Assembly: GCA_028868895.1 (NCBI GenBank)
Contig: JAGWTP010000015.1
Coordinates: 1 to 49,650 of the forward strand
Origin: Burkholderiales bacterium
GTDB lineage: Bacteria > Pseudomonadota > Gammaproteobacteria > Burkholderiales > Burkholderiaceae_C
Direction of reading: 5' to 3'
DNA: 49,650 bases
The position numbers and the translations under genes are program-made. The notes under the pieces are model-generated. The model saw only the letters and a program-made list of their open reading frames with translations, had not been told where the DNA came from and ran no database searches. Positions 16,519 through 26,077 of this stretch are shown piece by piece (the first letter of the stretch is position 1; each line of letters opens with the position of its first letter).

Positions 16519-17589
16519 ATGACCGGCGCGCAGCTCATCGTCCTGGCCACGCCGGTGTTCCTGGTGCTGATCGGCATCGAGTTCGCGGTCGGCATCGCGC
16601 GCGGGCGCAACACCTATCGCCTGAACGACGCCCTGAACAGCATCGGCCTGGGCGTGATGAGCCAGCTCACCGGCGTCTTCAGCGGCTTGCTGACGCTGGG
16701 CCTCTACACGCTCGCGTACCGCCACCTCGCGCTGTGGACGCTGCGCGCAGACGCCGCCTGGGTCTGGCTCGCCGGCCTGGTGCTCTACGACCTCTGCTAC
16801 TACTGGCACCACCGCTGCGGCCACACCGTGGCGCTGCTGTGGGCCGCGCACGGCGTGCACCACCAGAGCGAGTACTACAACCTCTCGACCGCGCTGCGCC
16901 AGACCAGCAGCGGCTGGATCGGCGGCTGGGTCTTCTACCTGCCGATGGCCGTGCTCGGCTTCCCGCCGCTGGTGTTCGGAGCGGTCGCGCTGATCGACCT
17001 GCTGTACCAGTACTGGGTCCACACCCAGCAGATCGGCAAGCTCGGCGCCTTCGACCGCTGGTTCTGCGCGCCCAGCAACCACCGCGTGCACCACGCGGTG
17101 AACGACCGCTACCTGGACAAGAACTACGGCGGCATCCTGATCGTCTGGGACCGGCTGTTCGGCTCGTTCCAGGAAGAAGACGACGCCGAGCCCTGTGTCT
17201 ACGGCACGCGCGGCCCGCTGCGCAGCTGGAACCCGGTGTGGGCCAACCTGCAGTACTACGCCGAACTGGCCCGTGACAGCTGGCGCACGCGCCGCTGGGC
17301 CGACAAGCTGCGGGTGTGGTTCAAGCCGCCCGGCTGGCGCCCGGCCGACGTCGCTGCCGGCTGGCCCAAGCCGCCGTTCCGGATCGACCGGCTCGAGCGC
17401 TACGACCCGCCGATGTCGCGCACCGCGCAAGCGCTGGCGCTGGCGGTGTTCGTCGCGCTGCTGGGCGCGACCACGCTGTTCCTGTGGAACGCGCACCGCC
17501 TGTCGCTGGCGCAGCAGGCGGCGAGCGTCGCAGCGCTGGTCGCCGGGCTGTGGCTCGTCGGTTGGCTGAGCGAACGTTTCGCACCGTAA
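16519..17589 (+). CDS. Sterol desaturase / fatty acid hydroxylase family membrane protein
   Basis: The 356-residue integral membrane protein has the three histidine clusters that bind the di-iron centre of this superfamily: HHRCGH (98-102), HGVHH (111-115) and NHRVHH (188-192). Hydrophobic helices run through residues 7-160, and two further ones lie near 305-350. The family includes sterol desaturases, alkylglycerol monooxygenase and bacterial lipid hydroxylases, so an O2-dependent oxidation of a membrane lipid is likely. It closes the plus-strand run that began with the CFA synthase, which may indicate a shared role in lipid modification. Confidence 0.88.
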   Translation: MTGAQLIVLATPVFLVLIGIEFAVGIARGRNTYRLNDALNSIGLGVMSQLTGVFSGLLTLGLYTLAYRHLALWTLRADAAWVWLAGLVLYDLCYYWHHRCGHTVALLWAAHGVHHQSEYYNLSTALRQTSSGWIGGWVFYLPMAVLGFPPLVFGAVALIDLLYQYWVHTQQIGKLGAFDRWFCAPSNHRVHHAVNDRYLDKNYGGILIVWDRLFGSFQEEDDAEPCVYGTRGPLRSWNPVWANLQYYAELARDSWRTRRWADKLRVWFKPPGWRPADVAAGWPKPPFRIDRLERYDPPMSRTAQALALAVFVALLGATTLFLWNAHRLSLAQQAASVAALVAGLWLVGWLSERFAP

Positions 17590-17628
17590 AGCGCCTCGGT
17601 GTTTTCCCTCGAAAGCCGCGCGCGGGGC

Positions 17629-17695
17629 TTGCGACCGCCGCCGCAGTGAATACACTGCGCGCCAGTTCCGATGAACTGCGTTCAACCCACTGAAC
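17629..17695 (+). promoter_or_regulatory. Promoter and inverted-repeat array upstream of the IclR/liv operon
   Basis: A sigma-70-like promoter is visible: TTGCGA (17629-17634), 16 bases, TACACT (17651-17656). Three inverted repeats cover it and the early leader: GCAGTG-AATA-CACTGC (17643-17658, over the -10), GTTC-CGAT-GAAC (17665-17676) and GTTCA-ACCCAC-TGAAC (17680-17695). Dyads of this kind are what an IclR dimer or tetramer would bind, so autoregulation by the downstream gene is the simplest reading. Confidence 0.5.
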
Positions 17696-17763
17696 GACCG
17701 GCCGAGTTCGGGCTTGCCTGCCAGACCGTCCGATCGCGGAGAGCTCCCCTGCAAGCCACCCCC

Positions 17764-18609
17764 ATGTCACCGCGCCTGCCGCCGCCGTTGCCTCGCATGG
17801 CCGCAGCGCCGATGGTGCCTGCGGTGATGCGTGCGCTCACGCTGCTCGACCGGCTGGCACAGCGGCGCGAGCCGATGAGCCTGGCGCAGCTCACCAGCGA
17901 ACTCGCGTTGCCCAAGAGCAGCGTGCACGGTCTTTGCAACACGCTGATGTCGTTCGGCTACCTGCGCCGCCAGCCCGACGGCGCGTTCTTGATCGGCGCG
18001 CGCGTGATGAGCCTGGCCGAGGCCTTCATCTCCGGCACCGACGTGGCGCAGGAGTTCAACGCCCTGTGGGCCAACGCGCGTTTCGCGCCCGACGAGACCG
18101 TGGTCCTGTCGGTGCTCAGCGGCACCGACGCCTTGTATGTCGCGGCGCGCAACAGCGCGCGCCCGCTCGGCCTGGCCTTCAACGTCGGAATGCGGCTGCC
18201 GGCCTACCTGTCGGGCAGCGGCAAGGCGATGCTGGCCTTCCAGGAGCGCGAAGCCGTGCGCGAGCTGTTCGGGGCCGAGCCGTTCCAGCGCCTCACGCGC
18301 AAGGGCCCGCGCGATGTTGCCGGCCTGCTCCGGGAGCTGGCCGCGACGCGCAAGCGCGGCTACAGCATCGACGACGAGGCCGTGCGCGAGGGCGTCTACT
18401 CGTTCGGGGCGCCGGTGTTCGACGCCGCCGGCAAGGCGGTGGCCGGCGTGGCGGTCTGCATCAACAAGGCCATGCTCGGCGCCGATCGCGGCGAGCGTCA
18501 CCGCGATGCCGCGTTGCGGGTCGCGCGCGCGCTGTCCACGCGTCTGGGCGGCGAGGTGCCGGCACCCGTCGCTGCGGCGCGGCCGCGCAAGACCGGAGGC
18601 CGTTCATGA
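17764..18609 (+). CDS. IclR family transcriptional regulator
   Basis: The protein is 281 residues from the chosen ATG at 17764; an upstream in-frame ATG at 17671 falls inside the inverted repeats and is less likely. An N-terminal winged HTH (VMRALTLLDRLAQ, LPKSSVHGLCNTL, LRRQPDGAFLIG) is followed by an IclR effector domain (about 95-260) with ARPLGLAFNVGMRLPAYLSGSGKAMLAF and SIDDEAVREGVYSFGAPVFD. Members sense aromatic or small organic acids. The stop overlaps the LivG start (ATGA), so regulator and transporter are one operon, and it probably controls the uptake system in response to its substrate. Confidence 0.92.
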   Translation: MSPRLPPPLPRMAAAPMVPAVMRALTLLDRLAQRREPMSLAQLTSELALPKSSVHGLCNTLMSFGYLRRQPDGAFLIGARVMSLAEAFISGTDVAQEFNALWANARFAPDETVVLSVLSGTDALYVAARNSARPLGLAFNVGMRLPAYLSGSGKAMLAFQEREAVRELFGAEPFQRLTRKGPRDVAGLLRELAATRKRGYSIDDEAVREGVYSFGAPVFDAAGKAVAGVAVCINKAMLGADRGERHRDAALRVARALSTRLGGEVPAPVAAARPRKTGGRS

Positions 18610-19379
18610 GCGATGACTACGTGCTGGAGACGCGCGCGCTGACCAAGGAGTTCAAGGGCTTCGTCGCCGTCAACAACGTCGATCTGCGCGTGCGCCGCGG
18701 CAGCATCCACGCCCTGATCGGCCCGAACGGCGCCGGCAAGACCACCTGCTTCAACCTGCTGACCAAGTTTCTGACGCCCACCAGCGGCCAGATCCTGTTC
18801 GACGGCGTCGACATCACGCCGGAGCCGCCGGCCGCGATCGCGCGCCGCGGGGTGATCCGCTCGTTCCAGATCTCAGCCGTGTTTCCGCACCTGTCGACGC
18901 TCGAGAACGTGCGTGTGGCGCTGCAGCGCAAGCTCGGTACGTCGTTCCACTTCTGGCGCGCCGAGCGCTCGCTTCAAGGCCTGGACGCAAGGGCGCTCGA
19001 GCTGCTGCGCTCGGTCGACCTCGAAGCCTACGCCGCGACCGCGGCCGCCGAGCTGAGCTACGGCCGCAAGCGTGCGCTCGAGATCGCGACCACGCTGGCC
19101 ATGGAGCCCAAACTGATGCTGCTCGACGAGCCGACCCAGGGCATGGGCCATGAAGACGTCGACCGCATCCGCCAGCTCATCAAGAAGGTCGCGGCGAACC
19201 GCACCGTGTTGATGGTCGAGCACAACATGAGCGTCGTCTCGAGCATCGCCGACACGATCACGGTGCTTCAGCGCGGCGCCACGCTGGCCGAAGGTCCGTA
19301 CGAGCAGGTCTCGAAGAACCCGGCGGTGGTCGAGGCCTACATGGGCAGCGCCGACGCCGAGCTGCAAGGGGCGCATTGA
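18606..19379 (+). CDS. livG: Branched-chain-amino-acid-type ABC transporter ATPase (LivG)
   Basis: The 257-residue ATPase has Walker A GPNGAGKT, a Q-loop in SFQISAVFPHLS, the signature LSYGRKRALEIA, Walker B LMLLDEPTQGM and the switch histidine in VLMVEHNMSVV. This is the LivG class of HAAT importers, which energise uptake of amino acids, amides, urea or aromatic acids. The TQGM after Walker B differs from the usual AAGM. The start overlaps the IclR stop and the end overlaps the LivF start, so the genes are tightly coupled. Confidence 0.93.
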   Translation: MSDDYVLETRALTKEFKGFVAVNNVDLRVRRGSIHALIGPNGAGKTTCFNLLTKFLTPTSGQILFDGVDITPEPPAAIARRGVIRSFQISAVFPHLSTLENVRVALQRKLGTSFHFWRAERSLQGLDARALELLRSVDLEAYAATAAAELSYGRKRALEIATTLAMEPKLMLLDEPTQGMGHEDVDRIRQLIKKVAANRTVLMVEHNMSVVSSIADTITVLQRGATLAEGPYEQVSKNPAVVEAYMGSADAELQGAH

Positions 19380-20083
19380 TGGCCCGGCCGTTCCTCGAAG
19401 TCAGCGACCTGCACGGCTGGTACGGCGAGTCGCACGTTCTGCACGGCGTCAACTTCGACGTCAACGAAGGCGAGGTCGTGACGCTGCTCGGCCGCAACGG
19501 TGCCGGGCGCACGAGCACGATGCGGGCGATCATGGGCCTGATCGGCGCGCGCAAGGGCTCGATCAAGGTGCGCGGCATCGAGACCATCGGCATGCCCACG
19601 CACCGGATCGCGCGCCTGGGTCTGGGCTACTGCCCCGAAGAGCGCGGCATCTTCTCGTCGCTGTCGGCCGAGGAGAACCTGCTGCTGCCGCCCACGCTCG
19701 CCGCCGGCGGCATGACGGTCGAGCAGATCTACGCGATGTTCCCGAACCTGCGCGAGCGCGCCGGCAGCCAGGGCACGCGCCTGTCGGGCGGCGAGCAGCA
19801 GATGCTCGCGGTGGCGCGCATCCTGCGCACCGGCGCCAAGCTGCTGCTGCTCGACGAGATCTCGGAAGGGCTGGCGCCGGTCATCGTGCAGGCCTTGGCG
19901 ACGATGATCCGCACGCTGCGCGCGAGCGGCTACACGATCGTGATGGTCGAACAGAATTTCCGCTTTGCCGCACCGCTGGCGGATCGTTTTTTCGTGATGG
20001 AACACGGCCGCATCGTGCAGCAGTTCGCGCGGTCCGAGCTGGCGGCCAACATGGAGATGCTGCACGAATTCCTTGGTGTGTGA
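19379..20083 (+). CDS. livF: Branched-chain-amino-acid-type ABC transporter ATPase (LivF)
   Basis: The 234-residue LivF-class ATPase starts at the ATG whose first base is the last base of the LivG stop. It has signature LSGGEQQMLAVAR, Walker B LLLLDEISEGLAP and VMVEQNFRFA. The Walker A motif reads GRNGAGRTST: the invariant lysine is Arg44 (codon CGC). Arginine at this place is known in some LivF-like proteins as far as I recall, but it should weaken ATP hydrolysis at this site and may make the importer asymmetric, with LivG carrying the canonical site. Confidence 0.92.
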   Translation: MARPFLEVSDLHGWYGESHVLHGVNFDVNEGEVVTLLGRNGAGRTSTMRAIMGLIGARKGSIKVRGIETIGMPTHRIARLGLGYCPEERGIFSSLSAEENLLLPPTLAAGGMTVEQIYAMFPNLRERAGSQGTRLSGGEQQMLAVARILRTGAKLLLLDEISEGLAPVIVQALATMIRTLRASGYTIVMVEQNFRFAAPLADRFFVMEHGRIVQQFARSELAANMEMLHEFLGV

Positions 20084-20113
20084 TCTGACTCTCGTTCAAC
20101 AAATGGAGAACCT

Positions 20114-21316
20114 ATGAAACTCAACAACCTCGCGCTCGCCAGCCTGATGGCGCTCGGCAGCACCTTTGCCGCAGCCCCGGCCCACGCCGCGGCCAACCAG
20201 GTCGTGATCGGCGACATCGACGACATGTCCGGCCTGTACGCCGACGTGATCGGCCCGGGTGGCGTCGAGGCGGCGAAGATGGCAATCGCCGACTTCGGCG
20301 GAACGGTGCTGGGCAAGAAGATCGTGTTCATCAGCACCGACCACCAGAACAAGCCCGACATCGGCGCTTCCAAGTTCCGCGAGTGGGCCGACCAGGACGG
20401 CGTCAACATGGTGCTGGGCGGCTCCAACACCGGCGTCAACATCGCGATGTCCAAGGTGGCGCTGGCCAAGAAGGTGCCGTTCATCTCGATCGGTGCGGCC
20501 GGCGCGTCGCTGACCAACCAGGACTGCACGCCCTACACCGTGCACTATGCGTACGACACGACGGCGCTGGCCAACGGCACCGCCAGCACCATCATCGCGC
20601 AGGGCGGCAAGACCTGGTACTTCCTGACCGCCGACTACGCCTTCGGCACCCAGTTGCGCGACGCGGCGACCAAGGTCATCGACGCCCATGGCGGCAAGTC
20701 GCTGGGCGAGGTCCGGGTACCGTTGTCGACCTCCGACTTCTCTTCGTTCCTGCTCCAGGCGCAGGCCTCGGGTGCGCAGGTGCTCGGGCTGGCCAACGCC
20801 GGTGGCGACTTCACCAACTCGTTGAAGGCGGCCCAGGAGTTCGGCATCACCAAGACCATGAGGCCGGCGGCGCTGCTGGCCTTCATCTCCGACATCCACG
20901 GTCTGGGGCTGAAGGCCGCGCAAGGCCTGATCCTGACGACCGGCTGGTACTGGGACCTCAACCCCGAGACGCGCGCCTTCGGCAAGCGCTACTTCGACGT
21001 GATGAAGAAGGAGCCGACGATGAACCAGGCCGCCTACTACTCGGCGGTGATGCACTACCTGAAGGCGGTCAAAGCCGTCGGCTCGACCGACGCCGACAAG
21101 GTGATGGCCGAGATGAAGAAGGAGAAGATCAACGACTTCTTCGCCAAGGGCGGCTACATCCGCCCGGACGGCCTGATGGTGCACAACATGTACGTCATGC
21201 AGGTCAAGACGCCGGCCGAGTCCAAGTACCCATGGGACTACTACAAGGTCGTGAAGACGATGTCCGGTGAAGAGGCCTTCGGCCCGATGACCGGCCTGTG
21301 CAAGAACCCCAAGTAG
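20114..21316 (+). CDS. HAAT-type periplasmic substrate-binding protein
   Basis: The 400-residue protein has a GGAG ribosome site, a signal peptide ending at AHAA, and the type-I periplasmic binding fold of the Leu/Ile/Val receptor family: IGDIDDMSGLYADVIGPGGVEAAKMAI, VPFISIGAAGASLT, WYFLTADYAFG and WYWDLNPETRAFGKRYF. The aromatic- and acid-rich pocket segments do not settle the ligand; branched-chain amino acids, urea and aromatic acids are all possible. It lies between the ATPase and permease genes, followed by an 18-bp perfect hairpin that probably raises its expression over the permeases. Confidence 0.9.
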   Translation: MKLNNLALASLMALGSTFAAAPAHAAANQVVIGDIDDMSGLYADVIGPGGVEAAKMAIADFGGTVLGKKIVFISTDHQNKPDIGASKFREWADQDGVNMVLGGSNTGVNIAMSKVALAKKVPFISIGAAGASLTNQDCTPYTVHYAYDTTALANGTASTIIAQGGKTWYFLTADYAFGTQLRDAATKVIDAHGGKSLGEVRVPLSTSDFSSFLLQAQASGAQVLGLANAGGDFTNSLKAAQEFGITKTMRPAALLAFISDIHGLGLKAAQGLILTTGWYWDLNPETRAFGKRYFDVMKKEPTMNQAAYYSAVMHYLKAVKAVGSTDADKVMAEMKKEKINDFFAKGGYIRPDGLMVHNMYVMQVKTPAESKYPWDYYKVVKTMSGEEAFGPMTGLCKNPK

Positions 21317-21323
21317 TGTGACC

Positions 21324-21360
21324 GGCCGCCGGCGGGCGCGCAGCGCGCCCGCCGGCGGCC
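21324..21360 (+). promoter_or_regulatory. 18-bp perfect inverted repeat between binding-protein and permease genes
   Basis: Arms 21324-21341 and 21343-21360 are perfect reverse complements of 18 bases separated by a single A; a real hairpin would open a loop of about 5 bases. It begins 7 bases after the binding-protein stop and ends 15 bases before the LivH start, with no U-tract. Such elements stabilise the upstream mRNA or partly stop transcription, giving more receptor than permease. LivH has no visible Shine-Dalgarno after it. Confidence 0.65.
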
Positions 21361-21375
21361 ACCACCGCCACCAAA

Positions 21376-22260
21376 ATGACCGAAATCTTCGGCTACCCGT
21401 TGCCGGCGATCCTGGGGCAACTGATGCTCGGGCTCGTCAACGGCTCCTTCTACGCCATGCTCAGCCTGGGCCTGGCGGTGATCTTCGGTCTGCTGGGCGT
21501 GGTCAATTTCGCGCACGGTGCGTTCTACATGCTGGGCGCCTACGCGGCTTACGTCGGGCTCAACTCGCTGGGCATCAACTACTGGTTCGCGCTCGTGCTT
21601 TCGCCGCTGGTGGTGGGCGCACTCGGGATCGTGCTGGAGCGGTTGCTGCTGCGCCACCTGTACCAGCTCGACCCCCTCTACGGTTTGCTGCTGACCTTCG
21701 GCCTGGCGCTGATCGCCGAAGGCGTGATGCGCGACCACTACGGCTCGTCCGGCCAGGACTACCCGGTGCCGGCCGCGCTGCGCGGCGTGTTCAACCTCGG
21801 TTTCATGATCCTGCCGATCTACCGGGCCTGGGTCATTCTGGTGTCGCTGGTCGTGTGCTTCACGACCTGGTTCCTCATCGAGCACACCCGGCTCGGCTCC
21901 ACGCTGCGGGCGGCCACCGAGAATCCGCGCCTGGTGCAGGCTTTCGGCACCAATGTGCCGCTGATCGTGATGACGACCTTCGGTGTCGGCGTCGGCCTGG
22001 CGGCACTGGCCGGTGTGCTGGCCGCGCCGGTGATTCAGGTCACGCCGCTGATGGGCGGTTCGCTGGTCGTCGTGGTCTTCGCGGTGGTCGTCATCGGCGG
22101 CATGGGCTCGATCTTCGGTTCCATCGTCAGCGGCCTGGTGCTGGGCATGGTCGAGGGCTTGACCAAGGTCGTCTACCCGGAGGCGTCGACCATCGTCGTC
22201 TTTCTCATCATGGCCGTGGTGCTGGTCTGGCGCCCCGCTGGTCTGTTCGGCAAGGGTTGA
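21376..22260 (+). CDS. livH: HAAT-type ABC transporter permease (LivH)
   Basis: The 294-residue inner-membrane protein has eight or so hydrophobic segments and the LivH signatures LVNGSFYAMLSLGLAVIFGLLGVVNFAHGAF, TFGLALIAEGV and the cytoplasmic coupling region TRLGSTLRAATENPRLVQAFGTN. FAVVVIGGMGSIFGSIVSGL follows. It forms the translocation pore with LivM. No purine-rich ribosome site is visible upstream, where a strong hairpin ends. The next gene starts 5 bases after its stop. Confidence 0.93.
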   Translation: MTEIFGYPLPAILGQLMLGLVNGSFYAMLSLGLAVIFGLLGVVNFAHGAFYMLGAYAAYVGLNSLGINYWFALVLSPLVVGALGIVLERLLLRHLYQLDPLYGLLLTFGLALIAEGVMRDHYGSSGQDYPVPAALRGVFNLGFMILPIYRAWVILVSLVVCFTTWFLIEHTRLGSTLRAATENPRLVQAFGTNVPLIVMTTFGVGVGLAALAGVLAAPVIQVTPLMGGSLVVVVFAVVVIGGMGSIFGSIVSGLVLGMVEGLTKVVYPEASTIVVFLIMAVVLVWRPAGLFGKG

Positions 22261-22264
22261 TTCG

Positions 22265-23197
22265 ATGCGCGCGACGACGATAGGTTACGGCGCCTTCCTG
22301 CTGGTGGCGCTGGCGGTGCCGATGCTGGGCATCTATCCGGTGCTGGCCATGCAACTGTTGTGCTTCGCCATGTTCGCCTGCGCGTTCAACCTGCTGCTCG
22401 GCTTCGCCGGCATGTTGTCGTTCGGGCATGCGGCGTTCTTCGGCTTCGCCTCGTACGTCACCAGCTGGCTGATCACCGCGCAGCACTGGAACACGCTGGA
22501 GAGCATTCTGGCCGGCGTGGTCGTGGCCGCACTGATGGGCCTGGTGATCGGCGCCATCGCGATCCGTCGCCAGGGCATCTACTTCGCGATGATCACGCTG
22601 GCGCTGGGACAGCTCGTCTACTTCCTGTGCCTGCAGGCGCCTTTCACCGGCGGCGAAAACGGCATCCAGAGCGTCAGCCGCGGCAGCCTGCTGGGGTTGG
22701 TATCGCTGCGTCCCGATATCAACATGTACTACTTCGTGCTGGCGGTGTTCGTTGCGGTGTTCCTGTTCATCCGGCGCATCGTGCACTCGCCCTACGGGCA
22801 GGTGCTCAAGGCGATCCGCGAGAACGAACCGCGCGCCATCTCGCTGGGCTACGAGGTCAACCGCTACAAGCTGCTGGCGTTCGTGCTTTCGGCCGCCATC
22901 GCCGGCCTGGCCGGCTCGCTGAAGGCCCTGACCTTGAGCCTGGCCTCGCTCACCGACGTGCTGCAGAGCACGTCGGGCGAAGTGATCCTGATGACCTTGC
23001 TCGGTGGCACCGGCACCTTCTTCGGTCCGGTGCTCGGCGCCTTCACGGTGGTCGGCCTGCAGAACGTGCTGGCCGACCGGGTCGGCTCGTGGGTCACGGT
23101 GATCATCGGCGTGATCTTCGTCGCCTGCGTGCTGCTGTTCAGGCGTGGCATCGTCGGCGAGTTGCTGGCCTGGCAACAGCGTCGCAAGGGGCGTTGA
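22265..23197 (+). CDS. livM: HAAT-type ABC transporter permease (LivM)
   Basis: The 310-residue membrane protein pairs with LivH. It has NLLLGFAGMLSFGHAAFFGFASYVTSW, GAIAIRRQGIYFAMITLALGQLVYFL, and the coupling segment SPYGQVLKAIRENEPRAISLGYEVNRYKLLAF. The end is MTLLGGTGTFFGPVLGAFTVVGLQ and a basic tail. Together with LivG, LivF and the receptor this completes a five-component importer in one operon under the IclR regulator. Confidence 0.93.
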   Translation: MRATTIGYGAFLLVALAVPMLGIYPVLAMQLLCFAMFACAFNLLLGFAGMLSFGHAAFFGFASYVTSWLITAQHWNTLESILAGVVVAALMGLVIGAIAIRRQGIYFAMITLALGQLVYFLCLQAPFTGGENGIQSVSRGSLLGLVSLRPDINMYYFVLAVFVAVFLFIRRIVHSPYGQVLKAIRENEPRAISLGYEVNRYKLLAFVLSAAIAGLAGSLKALTLSLASLTDVLQSTSGEVILMTLLGGTGTFFGPVLGAFTVVGLQNVLADRVGSWVTVIIGVIFVACVLLFRRGIVGELLAWQQRRKGR

Positions 23198-23263
23198 GCC
23201 GGCGTCTTGCCAATGCCGCCACCGCGGCTAGACTGATTGCAGGGTCACTCCGGGGAGCCTGCC

Positions 23264-23668
23264 ATGACCGCCAAGCGCCTGACGAAAGAGGACATCCGCA
23301 ACGCCGCCGGCATCTTGAATCCGGTCGGTCACGTGATCCTCGCGTTCGCCGACGACGCCGTGACCGCGCAAGCCGTGGCGGCGCTGCGCGCCGCGGGGTT
23401 TGTCGACGACGACATCCTGTGCTACCTGGCCAGCGAGGCCACGCCGCGCCTGCGCGAGCGGGTGCGCACCGCCAGCGAAGCCGCGGGCTTCGGCTACGAG
23501 ATCACCCTGATGCGCCGCTACCTGGCGCTCGCCGAAGCCGGCGCCGGCTGGCTCATCGTTTACGCGCCGACCGATGACGCCGTGCAACGCATCACCGAAG
23601 TCGCCCGGCGCTTCGACGCGCTGTGCGCGGTGCGCTACCACCGCCTGGCCAACGAAGATCTGCTTTGA
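23264..23668 (+). CDS. Hypothetical small soluble protein
   Basis: I do not recognise this 134-residue protein. It starts at an ATG with GGGGAG upstream. It has no signal peptide or membrane helix, and reads as alternating strands and helices (HVILAFADDAVTAQAVAALRAAGF, GAGWLIVYAPTDDAVQRITEVARRF), suggesting a small alpha/beta fold with two similar halves. Lone cysteines occur but no metal motif is seen. It lies 66 bases after LivM on the same strand and may be co-transcribed, or may stand alone. It is convergent with ruvB. Confidence 0.75.
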   Translation: MTAKRLTKEDIRNAAGILNPVGHVILAFADDAVTAQAVAALRAAGFVDDDILCYLASEATPRLRERVRTASEAAGFGYEITLMRRYLALAEAGAGWLIVYAPTDDAVQRITEVARRFDALCAVRYHRLANEDLL

Positions 23669-23701
23669 GGCCTGGGCGCCCGAGGCGGTGAGCGGCGCCG
23701 G

Positions 23702-24757
<1,056 letters not shown>

Positions 24758-24878
24758 GGCGCATTATCGACCGCGTGCCCGCAGCCGCCGGACCGGCGCG
24801 CAGGCGCGCACCTTGTCCATGCGCCTGCACGACAATTCCCGGCGTGCCGTAACCGCCTCAACCACAGGGAAGCGCTTC

Positions 24879-25340
24879 ATGCATCGCAAACCATTCCTCG
24901 CCGCCGCCGTGCTCGCGCTGGTCACGTGTGTCGCCCACGCGGGCGATGCCAGGATCGGCGCCATCGCCATCGAGCATGCGCGCGCGCATGCCACGGTGCC
25001 CGGCCAGCCGGTCGGCGGCGGCTACCTGACGCTGGTCAATGGCGGCGGCGCCGATCGGCTGGTGTCGGTCAGCGCGCCGGTGTCGAAGTCGACCGAGATG
25101 CACATGATGAAGATGAAGGGCGACGTGATGCAGATGCGCCAGGTCGAGGCGATCGAACTGCCCGCGGGCAAGACGGTGACGCTTCAACCCGGTGGCTACC
25201 ACCTCATGTTCGTCGGGCTGAAGGCGCCGCTGAAAGCCGGAGAGAGTTTTCCGATGACGCTGAAGTTCGCCAAGGCCGGCGAAGTCACGGTGCCGGTGAC
25301 GGTCGAGGCGCCCGGCGCCGGCCACGGCATGAAGCCCTGA
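24879..25340 (+). CDS. Periplasmic copper chaperone PCuAC
   Basis: The 153-residue protein has a signal peptide ending at AHAG and the copper-binding arrangement of the PCuAC family (DUF461): EMHMMKM near the middle, more methionines (VMQM), then YHLMFVGL after the spacer, matching the H(M)x10Mx21HxM pattern. It delivers Cu(I) to cytochrome oxidase in the periplasm. A second His/Met at the C-terminal GHGMKP may also bind copper. It is the only gene between ruvB and ruvA and runs against both, so it must have its own promoter. Confidence 0.93.
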   Translation: MHRKPFLAAAVLALVTCVAHAGDARIGAIAIEHARAHATVPGQPVGGGYLTLVNGGGADRLVSVSAPVSKSTEMHMMKMKGDVMQMRQVEAIELPAGKTVTLQPGGYHLMFVGLKAPLKAGESFPMTLKFAKAGEVTVPVTVEAPGAGHGMKP

Positions 25341-25363
25341 CGCCGCCGCAGGCCGCGTCAACC

Positions 25364-25379
25364 GGCGCGCAGTCGCGCC
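25364..25379. terminator. Hairpin between convergent PCuAC and ruvA genes
   Basis: GGCGCG, loop CAGT, CGCGCC is a perfect 6-bp hairpin in the 59-base gap between two converging genes. There is no U-tract; a role in ending transcription from either side is a guess from position. Confidence 0.3.
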
Positions 25380-25399
25380 TGCGCCCGCGCCGCGCCGCG

Positions 25400-25972
25400 C
25401 TATCGCGCCAGCGCCCGCAGCGCGAGCTTGATGCCGTCGCTCACGCCCACGTCGGCCGGCAGCGCCTTCAGCGCCGCCGCCGCCTCGCGGTCGCTGTAGC
25501 CCAGCGCCAGCAGCGCCTGCAGGATGTCGGCCTGCGCGCCCGGGGCCACGCTCGACGGCGCGGCCAGGGCATCGCCGAGCTTGCCCTTGAGTTCGAGCAG
25601 CAGCCGCTCGGCGGTCTTCTTGCCGATGCCGGGCACCTTCACGAGGCGCGCGCTCTCCTGCAGGCTCACCGCCTGCGCCAGGTCGTTGACGCTCAGGCCC
25701 GACAGGATCGACAGCGCGGTGCGCGGGCCCACGCCGGAGATCTTCACCAGCATCCGGAAGGTGGCGCGTTCCTCGTGGGTGAGAAAGCCGAACAGCACCT
25801 GTGCGTCCTCGCGCACGACGAAATGGGTCAGCAGCGTGACGCGCTCGCCCAGGCCGGGCAGGTTGTAGAAGCTGCTCATCGGCACGTCGACTTCGTAGCC
25901 GACGCCGTTGACGTCGACGAGCAATTGCGGGGGCGATTTTTCCGCGAGGAGGCCGGTGAGTCTTCCGATCAT
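25400..25972 (-). CDS. ruvA: Holliday junction branch migration protein RuvA
   Basis: The 190-residue protein has the normal length and three RuvA domains: the OB fold ([31 protein letters not shown]), tandem helix-hairpin-helix DNA-binding motifs ([19 protein letters not shown] and [20 protein letters not shown]), and the C-terminal RuvB-binding domain ([19 protein letters not shown]). RuvA tetramers hold the Holliday junction while RuvB pumps DNA. No ruvC is next to it on this strand; the following upstream gene is an unrelated response regulator. Confidence 0.96.
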   Translation of the reverse strand: MIGRLTGLLAEKSPPQLLVDVNGVGYEVDVPMSSFYNLPGLGERVTLLTHFVVREDAQVLFGFLTHEERATFRMLVKISGVGPRTALSILSGLSVNDLAQAVSLQESARLVKVPGIGKKTAERLLLELKGKLGDALAAPSSVAPGAQADILQALLALGYSDREAAAALKALPADVGVSDGIKLALRALAR

Positions 25973-26077
25973 CGAGCGATTATCGCGACGGCGCCGGAAA
26001 GGCCGGCGCCAGTCCGTTCCCGAACGGTCCCGAATCCCCTCGAGGGTGACCGCGCACTGCGCGGCCGGGGGCGGCCG

